From positions 1 to 32,480 of the forward strand of contig JAQCBK010000018.1 of the NCBI GenBank assembly GCA_027621505.1: a stretch of DNA of 32,480 nt, given 5' to 3'. Under the pieces are notes generated by a model that made no database searches, was not told where the DNA came from, and saw only the letters and a list, made by a program, of their open reading frames with translations. The position numbers were made by a program, and so were the translations under genes. Positions 11,286 through 17,615 of this stretch are shown piece after piece (positions within the stretch are counted from its first letter, which is position 1; every line of letters begins with the position of its first letter). This DNA comes from Bacteroidota bacterium. Its GTDB lineage: Bacteria > Bacteroidota > Bacteroidia > Flavobacteriales > Flavobacteriaceae.

Positions 11286-11600
11286 ATGAGCACTCCAAAG
11301 GACAAAAAGGAGCAACAAATCAATATTGAATTGGACGAAGCTACCGCTCAAGGTACTTATTCCAATTTGGCCATCATCAATCACTCTCCTTCGGAATTTG
11401 TGGTCGACTTTGTGGCCATCATGCCTGGGACGCCGAAGGCAAAGGTCAAATCGAGGATCATTCTTACCCCAGAGCATGCTAAGCGATTTCAGAGCGCAAT
11501 GGCTGATAACATCCGAAGATATGAGGACAGTCATGGGGAAATTGACTCCAAGGAGCATCCTCCCATTCCTCTGAACTTTGGTCCTACTGGTGAAGCTTAA
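11286..11600 (+). CDS. DUF3467 family protein
   Basis: A 104-residue protein of unknown function. The pattern ATAQGTYSNLAIINHSPSEFVVDF, followed by a PKAKVKSRIILTPEHAKRF segment, is typical of DUF3467. There is no signal peptide or membrane segment. Its start lies 3 nt after the rpoC stop, so it must share the rpoBC transcript, and a strong terminator lies just after it. The position suggests a link to transcription or translation, but no function can be deduced. Confidence 0.85.
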   Translation: MSTPKDKKEQQINIELDEATAQGTYSNLAIINHSPSEFVVDFVAIMPGTPKAKVKSRIILTPEHAKRFQSAMADNIRRYEDSHGEIDSKEHPPIPLNFGPTGEA

Positions 11601-11605
11601 AAACT

Positions 11606-11636
11606 AACCCCCAACGAAAGTTGGGGGTTTTTCTTT
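11606..11636 (+). terminator. Strong bidirectional rho-independent terminator
   Basis: AACCCCCAAC (11606-11615) pairs perfectly with GTTGGGGGTT (11620-11629) across a GAAA tetraloop closed by C-G, a stable GNRA-type loop. TTT-C-TTTT follows on the plus strand. On the minus strand the same stem is followed by AGTTTTT. It ends the rpoBC-DUF3467 transcript and can also stop the convergent prfC transcript, whose stop codon is at 11637-11639. Confidence 0.92.
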
Positions 11637-13226
11637 TCAATGCAACTCCGAGGTAAAATGAAAAGTAATCTCGGGATATTTTTGTTGCGCCATTTGTAAC
11701 GAAAAAGCAGAATCTGCAAGATATACCAATTGCCCTTGTTTGTCTTTGGCCAAAAACTTTTGCTTTACCTGAAGGAAATCCAGGAAGTTTTTATTCTCCT
11801 CGTCTTCGCAACTGATCCAGCAGGCTTTGTGAACATTGAAGTTTTCGAAGGTACACTTGGCGGTGTATTCGTGTTCCAGTCGGTATTGAATGACTTCAAA
11901 CTGAAGTGCTCCCACCGTACCGATCACTTTCCTACCGTTGAGGTTGAGGGTGAACAATTGGGCCACCCCTTCGTCCATCAGTTGGTCGATTCCTTTACTG
12001 AGCTGTTTGGCTTTCATGGGATCAGCATTGTTAATAAATCGGAAGTGTTCTGGCGAAAAACTGGGAATGCCCTTGTACTGTATCTGTTCTCCTGCAGTGA
12101 GGGTGTCACCAATTTTAAAATTACCCGTATCGTGGAGTCCTACAATATCTCCAGGAAATGACTCATCTACCACTTCTTTTTTCTCCGCAAAAAAAGCATT
12201 GGGGCTGGAAAACTTTAGTTTCTTTTGATGCCTCACATGAAAGTAAGGTGTGTTGCGTTTAAAGGTACCCGAAACGATTTTAACGAAGGCCAAACGGTCA
12301 CGATGTTTGGGATCCATATTGGCGTGAATTTTAAAAACAAAACCTGAGAATTCTGATTCATCAGGCTGAATTACCCTTTTGTCTGTAGATTTGGGCAATG
12401 GAGGTGGAGCGATCTCAATAAAACAATCCAGTAGCTCTTGAACCCCAAAATTGTTGAGGGCTGAACCAAAAAAAACAGGTTGTAAATTCCCTTCGAGATA
12501 CTCCTTTTGATCAAAGACAGGGTAAACCCCCTCTACCAATTCCAGAGATTCTTTTAGTTCGTCCATAGCTTGTTGGCCCACGGCCGCATTCAGCCCTTGG
12601 TCGTCCAATGAATCATAGCCGACAGTGGTTGCAATTTTTTGTTTATCAGCACTATTGAAAATTTGAATATTTTGCGACCACAAGTTGTATATGCCTTTAA
12701 AATTGTAACCCATTCCAATGGGAAAACTCATGGGGGTTACCCTCAGCCCAAGTGTTGTTTCCACTTCGTCCAAAAGATCAAAGGCGTCTTTACCCTCCCG
12801 ATCCAATTTGTTGATGAAGACAATCATGGGTATTTTTCTCATTCTACAAACCTCGACCAGTTTTTCGGTTTGCTCTTCCACGCCTTTGGCAACATCAATC
12901 ACTACGATCACACTGTCAACAGCGGTAAGGGTTCTATAGGTGTCCTCGGCAAAGTCCTTGTGGCCAGGAGTATCCAGGATATTAATTTTTTTTTCTTTGT
13001 AGTTAAAAGCCAACACAGAGGTGGCCACAGAAATTCCCCTCTGACGTTCGATTTCCATAAAATCACTGGTAGCACCTTTCTTGATCTTATTGGACTTTAC
13101 GGCTCCTGCCTCTTGAATGGCTCCCCCGTAGAGCAGCAATTTCTCCGTCAAGGTAGTTTTACCGGCATCGGGGTGAGAAATGATACCAAAAGTACGCCTT
13201 CGTTGTATTTCTCGTTGGAACTCCAT
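11637..13226 (-). CDS. prfC: Peptide chain release factor 3 (RF3)
   Basis: A GTPase that removes RF1/RF2 from the ribosome after peptide release. The G domain has SHPDAGKTT (residues 17-25), ERQRGISVATSV, DTPGHKDF and NKLDREGKDAFDLLDE, the last extended element being typical of RF3 rather than EF-G. Domains II and III follow (MDPKHRDRLAFVKIVSG; VGALQFEVIQYRLEHEY). The frame can be read from a TTG at 13244, but that codon overlaps a -7 promoter element. The ATG at 13226 gives 529 residues, the same as E. coli RF3, and the familiar MEFQREIQRRRTF beginning. It is convergent with DUF3467 and divergent from idi. Confidence 0.95.
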   Translation of the reverse strand: MEFQREIQRRRTFGIISHPDAGKTTLTEKLLLYGGAIQEAGAVKSNKIKKGATSDFMEIERQRGISVATSVLAFNYKEKKINILDTPGHKDFAEDTYRTLTAVDSVIVVIDVAKGVEEQTEKLVEVCRMRKIPMIVFINKLDREGKDAFDLLDEVETTLGLRVTPMSFPIGMGYNFKGIYNLWSQNIQIFNSADKQKIATTVGYDSLDDQGLNAAVGQQAMDELKESLELVEGVYPVFDQKEYLEGNLQPVFFGSALNNFGVQELLDCFIEIAPPPLPKSTDKRVIQPDESEFSGFVFKIHANMDPKHRDRLAFVKIVSGTFKRNTPYFHVRHQKKLKFSSPNAFFAEKKEVVDESFPGDIVGLHDTGNFKIGDTLTAGEQIQYKGIPSFSPEHFRFINNADPMKAKQLSKGIDQLMDEGVAQLFTLNLNGRKVIGTVGALQFEVIQYRLEHEYTAKCTFENFNVHKACWISCEDEENKNFLDFLQVKQKFLAKDKQGQLVYLADSAFSLQMAQQKYPEITFHFTSELH

Positions 13227-13241
13227 TTGGATGAATTTGGG

Positions 13242-13249
13242 CAAAAATA
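13242..13249 (-). promoter_or_regulatory. Candidate -7 element for prfC
   Basis: On the minus strand the sequence is TATTTTTG, an exact match to the Bacteroidota -7 consensus TAnnTTTG. A TTTTA (one base off a TTTTG-like -33 element) lies 19 nt further upstream on that strand (13269-13273). Transcription would begin at about 13238, leaving a leader of roughly 12 nt before the ATG at 13226. Confidence 0.55.
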
Positions 13250-13304
13250 TTTAATTAAATCCCACCACTAAAATTTGTCGATAGGTTTTATGCAATATAA
13301 TGGG

Positions 13305-13312
13305 TATTTTTG
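13305..13312 (+). promoter_or_regulatory. Candidate -7 element for idi
   Basis: TATTTTTG matches TAnnTTTG exactly and ends 5 nt before the ATG at 13318. No good -33 TTTG is present at the expected distance (the nearest, 13274-13277, is 27 nt away), so strength is uncertain. If used, transcription would start at or within a few bases of the start codon. Confidence 0.5.
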
Positions 13313-13317
13313 AAGCT

Positions 13318-13845
13318 ATGAAAGAGGAGAAAGTTGTTTTGGTTGACATAGATGATCAACCGATTGGAACCATGGGTAAAATAGAAGCCCACGAGAAAGC
13401 ACTTCTGCATCGTGCCTTTTCTGTTTTTGTACTCAACGCCAATAATGAACTGCTGCTACAACAGCGGGCTTTTGAGAAATATCATTCTCCCGGTCTTTGG
13501 ACCAATAGCTGTTGTAGTCACCAACGGGAGGGAGAATCCAATTTAGAAGCCGGTAACCGCCGTTTGATGGAGGAGATGGGAATGCGCGTTCCACTTGAGG
13601 AGCTGTTTACCTTTATCTACAAAGCTTCTTTTGAGAATGGTTTGACGGAACATGAATTGGATCATGTGATGGTGGGCTATAGCGATGAAGATCCTCAAAT
13701 CAATCCCGACGAAGTGGCTGCTTTTAAATGGATTTCCCTGGATGATTTAAAGAAGGATTTGATCGACCAACCTCAAAATTATACCGTTTGGTTTAAGATT
13801 ATATTTGATCGATTTTATCATCACATTAAAGAAGATAAAGGATGA
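13318..13845 (+). CDS. idi: Isopentenyl-diphosphate delta-isomerase, type I
   Basis: Interconverts isopentenyl and dimethylallyl diphosphate, feeding isoprenoid (quinone, carotenoid) synthesis. It is a Nudix-fold protein of 175 residues. The metal and catalytic residues are visible: H25 and H31, catalytic Cys66 in WTNSCCSHQ (equivalent to E. coli Cys67) and the Glu of EHELDH (E113). The Nudix-like helix segment is GNRRLMEEMGM. The frame is open to an ATG at 13300, but MKEEKVVLVD from 13318 aligns directly with the E. coli N terminus, and a promoter element covers 13305-13312. Its TGA overlaps the next start (ATGA), so the two are translationally coupled. Confidence 0.93.
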   Translation: MKEEKVVLVDIDDQPIGTMGKIEAHEKALLHRAFSVFVLNANNELLLQQRAFEKYHSPGLWTNSCCSHQREGESNLEAGNRRLMEEMGMRVPLEELFTFIYKASFENGLTEHELDHVMVGYSDEDPQINPDEVAAFKWISLDDLKKDLIDQPQNYTVWFKIIFDRFYHHIKEDKG

Positions 13846-14249
13846 GGGTAACCGTTTGTAGAAAAGCGCATTTTAACGCAGCTCACCGACTATATGTCAA
13901 GTCATGGGATGATCAAAAAAATGAGGAGATTTTTGGAAAATGTTCGAATCCTTATTTTCATGGGCATAACTATGAATTAATTGTCAATGTAACCGGCACT
14001 ATTGATCCAGTGACGGGCTATGTGATGGACATGAAGGTCTTAAAAGACCTTATCAAATCAGAGGTAGAAGAGGCCTTTGATCATAAAAACCTGAACGAGC
14101 AGGTTCCTGAATTTGCCGATTTGATCCCTTCGGCCGAAAATATTGCCGTTGTGATATACAACAAATTATATCCCCATTTGGACGACGATAAAAGCTTGGA
14201 AATCGTATTGTACGAAACCCCGCGAAACTTTGTCAAATACAGTGGTTAA
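13842..14249 (+). CDS. 6-pyruvoyl/6-carboxy-tetrahydropterin synthase family (COG0720)
   Basis: A 135-residue enzyme acting on dihydroneopterin triphosphate. Zinc ligands are H15 (FNAAHRL), H40 and H42 (FHGHNY). Cys34 is the likely catalytic base, and DHKNLN and YETPRNF are the other conserved blocks. The spacing is C-x5-HGH (CSNPYFHGH), as in 6-pyruvoyl-tetrahydropterin synthases, not the C-x3-HGH of the queuosine enzyme QueD. I therefore lean to a biopterin-type activity, although automatic annotation would probably say QueD. It overlaps idi by 4 nt. No other pterin or queuosine gene is in the window. Confidence 0.85.
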   Translation: MRVTVCRKAHFNAAHRLYVKSWDDQKNEEIFGKCSNPYFHGHNYELIVNVTGTIDPVTGYVMDMKVLKDLIKSEVEEAFDHKNLNEQVPEFADLIPSAENIAVVIYNKLYPHLDDDKSLEIVLYETPRNFVKYSG

Positions 14250-14269
14250 AACTTTAATAAAAAAGCGTT

Positions 14270-14539
14270 ATGTCAAGTGTAAAATTATTCAAAAAAGAAA
14301 TCAATAACACCATCGGTGCATTCATAGAAGATGTTTATTCTTGGGAGTTGAATCATCCCGATGCAGATCTTAAGTCTACTGAAAAATTGGTCGACAAAGC
14401 CATTGCACTTTTCGATGACCTGATCCAAAAGGTTCGCGAAGCCAAAATGGAAGGCGGAAAGAAAGGCTTTAAAAAACTGAACGAAAATTTGGAAAAGGCG
14501 ATGGCTGACCTCAATCAAGAATTGGCAAAACTCGGTTAG
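14270..14539 (+). CDS. Small conserved-looking helical protein, function unknown
   Basis: An 89-residue cytosolic protein with no family I recognise. It is predicted almost wholly helical: charged heptad-like stretches at residues 37-60 (KSTEKLVDKAIALFDDLIQK) and 64-88 (KGFKKLNENLEKAMADLNQE) suggest a short coiled coil or helical hairpin. It lacks Cys and has no signal peptide or membrane segment. It starts 20 nt after the pterin synthase stop and is likely the last gene of the idi operon. It ends back to back with the convergent lipoprotein gene, with no spacer. Confidence 0.8.
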   Translation: MSSVKLFKKEINNTIGAFIEDVYSWELNHPDADLKSTEKLVDKAIALFDDLIQKVREAKMEGGKKGFKKLNENLEKAMADLNQELAKLG

Positions 14540-15277
14540 CTATTCTGTAGCTTCCTCTATTTTGCGTTTGGCGATAAATTCCAAGAATTCCTTGCCGTAC
14601 TTGGAGACCTTTACTTCTTCTGTCAATTTTGAGGCAACAGTATCCAGAAAAACCAGATTGGCGTCATATACCTCTGTAAGGGCAATAAAAGGCGCAATAA
14701 CATTATCCCCATGGGTACTGGCGAAGTTGAGGGCATAGAGGTATCTCCTTTTGGTCAGGTTGTCCATTGCTGCTTGAATGGAATCCATTGTCTTTTGGTC
14801 AGCATTGTTTTTGATTGCTTCATAATAGGTTTTAATATTATCCAAGTTTTTACCATCGAACTGACGGGCCAGCTTTCGGTATTCTTGAAGCAATTCTTGG
14901 TTTTCGGACCCCGTGACTTTGGCACTGCTCTCAAAGGTTTTCAGTAGGGTATTTACCGTGATTTCTCCTTTTTCTCCAAAAAACAAAATCCTATCATTTA
15001 GGCTGTCACCATCTTCTTTGTTAAGGTAGAGGTAAAAAATTTCTGGACTTTCGATATCTGTTTTGAATTGAAATTCGGGGCTGCCGTTTATCACTACTGA
15101 ATCAATGCTCACTAGGAGGGAATCTTGTATTTTCTGCAAATAAAGCGTTCCTTTTCTCAAGCCGTCCACTTTGCCTGATAGCAACATGCTATTTCCAGTG
15201 GCTTTTGGCGAGGATTCGCATCCAAGCCACAATATGGAGAGGAGTGTTATAATGAAATTACGATTTTTATCCATCAT
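14540..15277 (-). CDS. DUF4369 domain lipoprotein
   Basis: A 245-residue predicted lipoprotein. The N terminus MMDKNRNFIITLLSILWLGC is a lipoprotein signal with lipobox WLGC, so the mature protein starts at that Cys. The following part (LSGKVDGLRKGTLYLQK ... EIFYLYLNKEDGDSLNDR) is a DUF4369 beta domain, which in Bacteroidota often precedes a thioredoxin-like domain. Here the C-terminal half is helical and has no CxxC, so no thiol-disulfide activity is implied. The frame opens at 15310, but a -7 element at 15297-15304 lies inside that extension; ATG 15277 (or 15274) gives a clean signal peptide. Confidence 0.8.
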   Translation of the reverse strand: MMDKNRNFIITLLSILWLGCESSPKATGNSMLLSGKVDGLRKGTLYLQKIQDSLLVSIDSVVINGSPEFQFKTDIESPEIFYLYLNKEDGDSLNDRILFFGEKGEITVNTLLKTFESSAKVTGSENQELLQEYRKLARQFDGKNLDNIKTYYEAIKNNADQKTMDSIQAAMDNLTKRRYLYALNFASTHGDNVIAPFIALTEVYDANLVFLDTVASKLTEEVKVSKYGKEFLEFIAKRKIEEATE

Positions 15278-15296
15278 GGTGATGTTGTAGTTTTTG

Positions 15297-15304
15297 CAAA
15301 TGTA
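15297..15304 (-). promoter_or_regulatory. Candidate -7 element for the DUF4369 lipoprotein
   Basis: Minus-strand TACATTTG is an exact TAnnTTTG match. It predicts transcription from about 15292, about 15 nt before ATG 15277. Only a T-rich TTTTTC stands where a -33 element should be. Confidence 0.45.
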
Positions 15305-15397
15305 GTCCAAATTGACAGTATAGAAAAATGCATTTACCGTCCGCAGTTATTTCATTTTCCTTAACTCAAAATAAAGATAAATCAACCTCAATTTTCT

Positions 15398-15405
15398 TAT
15401 TTTTG
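15398..15405 (+). promoter_or_regulatory. Candidate -7 element for the S1/P1 nuclease gene
   Basis: TATTTTTG matches TAnnTTTG exactly and ends 4 nt before the GTG at 15410. No -33 TTTG is visible at the expected spacing. The sequence GGAGGTGA (15406-15413) overlaps the start codon and so cannot act as a normal Shine-Dalgarno for it. Confidence 0.4.
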
Positions 15406-15409
15406 GGAG

Positions 15410-16183
15410 GTGATTATTGCAAGCTATCCCGTTATATATTTACTATATTTATTAATGTTTGTCTATGCGGAGTGGGGGCAAACGGGGCATTGGGTAGTGG
15501 GCGAAATCGCCCAGCAGCACCTCACCCCAAAAGCACAAAGCCGTATTGATGAATTATTAGAAGGTCGCTCGTTGGCAGAAATCTCTACCTATGGAGACGA
15601 TATCAAATCAGATCCCAAATACAAATCGCTCAATCCCTGGCATTATGTCAATTTGCCATTGGAGACCCCCTACTCCGATGCCACAAAAAATCCAAAAGGC
15701 GACGTGGTGATGGCCATCAAAAAGTGCATTGCCGAAATCAAAAACCCCAATACAACAAAAGAAGAAAAAGTTTTTTACCTGAAATTGTTGGTTCATTTTG
15801 TAGGGGATGTCCACCAGCCGATGCATGTTGGTAGGGCCGAAGATCGGGGGGGAAACAACATTCGATTACAATGGTTTGGTCAATCGACCAATTTACACCG
15901 GCTTTGGGACAGTCAACTCATAAACAGCCACGGTATGAGCTATATTGAGTTGGCCCGCGATTTAAAACCGTTGAGCTACCAAGCCGTTGAAGAGATTCAA
16001 AAACAGCCGCTGGAAAAATGGGTGGAGGAGTCCCATTCTCTTGCCAATACGATTTATGAAGCCAGCCCGCCCAACAGCAATTTGGGTTATGAATACCGTT
16101 ATCGATTTCTGCCCTTGCTCAAAACACAATTGCAAAAAGGAGGTTTGCGTTTGGCTGCCCTGCTGAATGAGTTGTTCAAATGA
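15410..16183 (+). CDS. S1/P1 family nuclease, secreted
   Basis: A zinc-dependent single-strand nuclease/3'-nucleotidase of 257 residues, exported. Residues 1-20 form a hydrophobic signal peptide, and the mature chain begins at or next to W22, the Trp whose main chain binds zinc in this family. Other ligands in order: H27 (GQTGHWVVGEIA), an Asp in TYGDDI, His in NPWHYVNLP, the block HFVGDVHQPMHVG, and His/Asp in NLHRLWDS. All nine expected zinc-site positions appear filled. The start is uncertain: GTG 15410 is the only usual start that keeps the signal peptide. The 3' end overlaps the convergent AlkB-like gene by 8 bp. Confidence 0.9.
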   Translation: MIIASYPVIYLLYLLMFVYAEWGQTGHWVVGEIAQQHLTPKAQSRIDELLEGRSLAEISTYGDDIKSDPKYKSLNPWHYVNLPLETPYSDATKNPKGDVVMAIKKCIAEIKNPNTTKEEKVFYLKLLVHFVGDVHQPMHVGRAEDRGGNNIRLQWFGQSTNLHRLWDSQLINSHGMSYIELARDLKPLSYQAVEEIQKQPLEKWVEESHSLANTIYEASPPNSNLGYEYRYRFLPLLKTQLQKGGLRLAALLNELFK

Positions 16184-16781
16184 TTTTTCTGAAAGTGAGG
16201 TTGATTCTGGGCTCCATCGGTTTTTTGGTTTTGGGAATTTGGTGAAGCCAGTGTTCTTGCATGCCTCCCTCCATCAGCAATAAACTCCCGTGGTGGAGTT
16301 CCATTTTGTAACGTTCGGATTCAATTTTGCGGTGTTTGAAATGAAAAAAACGATTGGCTCCAAAGCTGAAGGAGGCAATCTGTGGATGTTTACCCAATTC
16401 TTTTTCATTATCGGCATGCCAGCCATTGCTGTCGGACCCATCTCGGTAAAGGTTGAGTAGAACACAATTAAAATCGTAATGGCTTACCTTTTGGATTTGA
16501 TTTAACAGCTCCAAAAGCGCGGCTGTCATGGGGTGTGGATGGAGGGTTAAACCCGAATATGTATAGGTGCTCAATCTGGTGCTGTGAAGGGAGGTAAGTC
16601 GTGGTTGGGCATAGACTTTTCCAAAAACTTTCACATTGTCTTGTTGCCAAGGGATGGTTTCCAAAAAGGTTTTGTAATAGTAATCTGCCTCCCCTTCAGA
16701 TAGAAAATTCTGGAAGTAACGCAATTGGGCGTCTATTAGCTTAGGTTGCCAGCTGGGAGTGGGTGGAATTGATTTTGGCAT
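16176..16781 (-). CDS. AlkB-like 2-oxoglutarate/Fe(II) dioxygenase
   Basis: A 201-residue oxidative demethylase of the AlkB family, which removes alkyl groups from nucleic-acid bases by iron- and 2-oxoglutarate-dependent hydroxylation. The iron ligands are the HAD of GWHADNEKELG and the distal His in HWLHQIPKT. The 2-oxoglutarate-binding arginines are in PRINLTFR (R-x5-R), near the C terminus. FGANRFFHFKHR is the usual core strand. A TTG at 16787 extends the frame by two codons, but ATG 16781 is preferred because a -7 element lies directly upstream. DNA or RNA as natural substrate cannot be told. Confidence 0.9.
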   Translation of the reverse strand: MPKSIPPTPSWQPKLIDAQLRYFQNFLSEGEADYYYKTFLETIPWQQDNVKVFGKVYAQPRLTSLHSTRLSTYTYSGLTLHPHPMTAALLELLNQIQKVSHYDFNCVLLNLYRDGSDSNGWHADNEKELGKHPQIASFSFGANRFFHFKHRKIESERYKMELHHGSLLLMEGGMQEHWLHQIPKTKKPMEPRINLTFRKII

Positions 16782-16784
16782 TCC

Positions 16785-16792
16785 CAAAAATA
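16785..16792 (-). promoter_or_regulatory. Candidate -7 element for the AlkB-like gene
   Basis: Minus-strand TATTTTTG is an exact TAnnTTTG match and ends 3 nt before ATG 16781. If used, the transcript starts essentially at the start codon. No -33 TTTG is visible at the expected distance. Confidence 0.45.
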
Positions 16793-16868
16793 AATATTTT
16801 ATGGCATATTTTTTTTGAATGGGTTGTTTTTAAGGCAAACAGTAGCCTTTGTCATCGGTTTTATCACA

Positions 16869-17468
16869 TTATTGGGCAAAACACAAGAAAATAGCGGTGT
16901 ATGATTTTTTGTTTTTTATAAATAGGGCTCCGTCCTGATAAATACCATTACTGGAGAGGTGACTTCCCTGATTGCCTTGGTTCATGTGGACATTGTCCAT
17001 GCCATTTTTCAATGGGATATGTGGAGTAATTTTCTGAGAATCACTATTGTTTTCATTCTCTTTTTCATTTCTATAAAGAGAGCCATAAACAACGATATGT
17101 TCGTGATCACATAGATAATTATTAAGTTTTTGACAGATGGTATCTCCGTCAATGGGACGGCTGTCAAATAGATCTGCCTTAGGAAATAGCTCTTGTCTCA
17201 AAAAATCCAGTGCCAACCCACCCGCAACAGAGGTATATCCTTGGACTAAATCATCAAATTTTTTTAGAAGAGGGTTTTTGTAGTTTTCAATACAAAGTAT
17301 TTTGATATTGGGTTGGTTTCGATCCGATTGAATATTGATGTCGACTTCAATTCTTTTGGAAATTCCCAGCGTAATAAGGCTGTAATGCTTTCGGTGCTTT
17401 TTAGAAACAAACTCTCCCTCATTGATGAGAACTTTTGATTTTAATACACCATAGTTGTTGAGGCTCAT
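16869..17468 (-). CDS. DUF2278 (YukJ-like) family protein
   Basis: A 199-residue protein of unknown function. Family-typical blocks are NYGVLKSKVL at the N terminus, SVAGGLALDFLRQELF in the middle, VVYGSLY and the signature DNVHMNQGNQGSH towards the C terminus. YukJ-type proteins share this order. There is no signal peptide. The Asn/Glu-rich stretch around NEKENENNSDS replaces a conserved segment seen in larger relatives. It stands alone: 81 nt separate its stop from the AlkB-like gene. A candidate promoter is annotated just upstream. Confidence 0.75.
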   Translation of the reverse strand: MSLNNYGVLKSKVLINEGEFVSKKHRKHYSLITLGISKRIEVDINIQSDRNQPNIKILCIENYKNPLLKKFDDLVQGYTSVAGGLALDFLRQELFPKADLFDSRPIDGDTICQKLNNYLCDHEHIVVYGSLYRNEKENENNSDSQKITPHIPLKNGMDNVHMNQGNQGSHLSSNGIYQDGALFIKNKKSYTAIFLCFAQ

Positions 17469-17487
17469 GAATTTAAGATTTGGAATT

Positions 17488-17515
17488 TAAAGGTACGGAA
17501 TCACCAATGTTTCAA
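17488..17515 (-). promoter_or_regulatory. Candidate promoter for the DUF2278 gene
   Basis: Minus-strand TTG (17515-17513), a 17-nt spacer, then TACCTTTA (17495-17488), one base off TAnnTTTG. Predicted start about 17484, giving a leader of about 16 nt before ATG 17468. Confidence 0.4.
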
Positions 17516-17615
17516 TTTGTTTTAACAGGGGATTTGTTTTTAGATGTTAAGAACTTTGGGCGCTTTCAGTCAATTAATACTTCAAGCATCTAATATGGAG
17601 TAGGAGGAAATAATT

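Noticed and set aside
13242-13244. TTG as start codon of prfC, giving 535 residues
   Set aside because: It overlaps an exact -7 promoter element, and the downstream ATG at 13226 gives the standard RF3 N terminus and length.
13296-13301. TATAAT resembling a sigma-70 -10 box upstream of idi
   Set aside because: Bacteroidota housekeeping promoters use TAnnTTTG; the nearest TTG-like -35 is only 15 nt away, and the region is AT-rich.
14534-14551. AGCTA/TAGCT mini-hairpin at the junction of two convergent genes
   Set aside because: A 5-bp stem with no T-run on either strand; not enough to call a terminator.
15328-15549. A 73-codon open frame overlapping the start of the S1/P1 nuclease
   Set aside because: It is in another frame, has no recognisable domain and overlaps a gene with complete zinc-site motifs.
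16834-16851. AAGGC/GCCTT repeat downstream of the DUF2278 gene
   Set aside because: Short stem, followed on the minus strand by A residues rather than T, so not a terminator for that gene.
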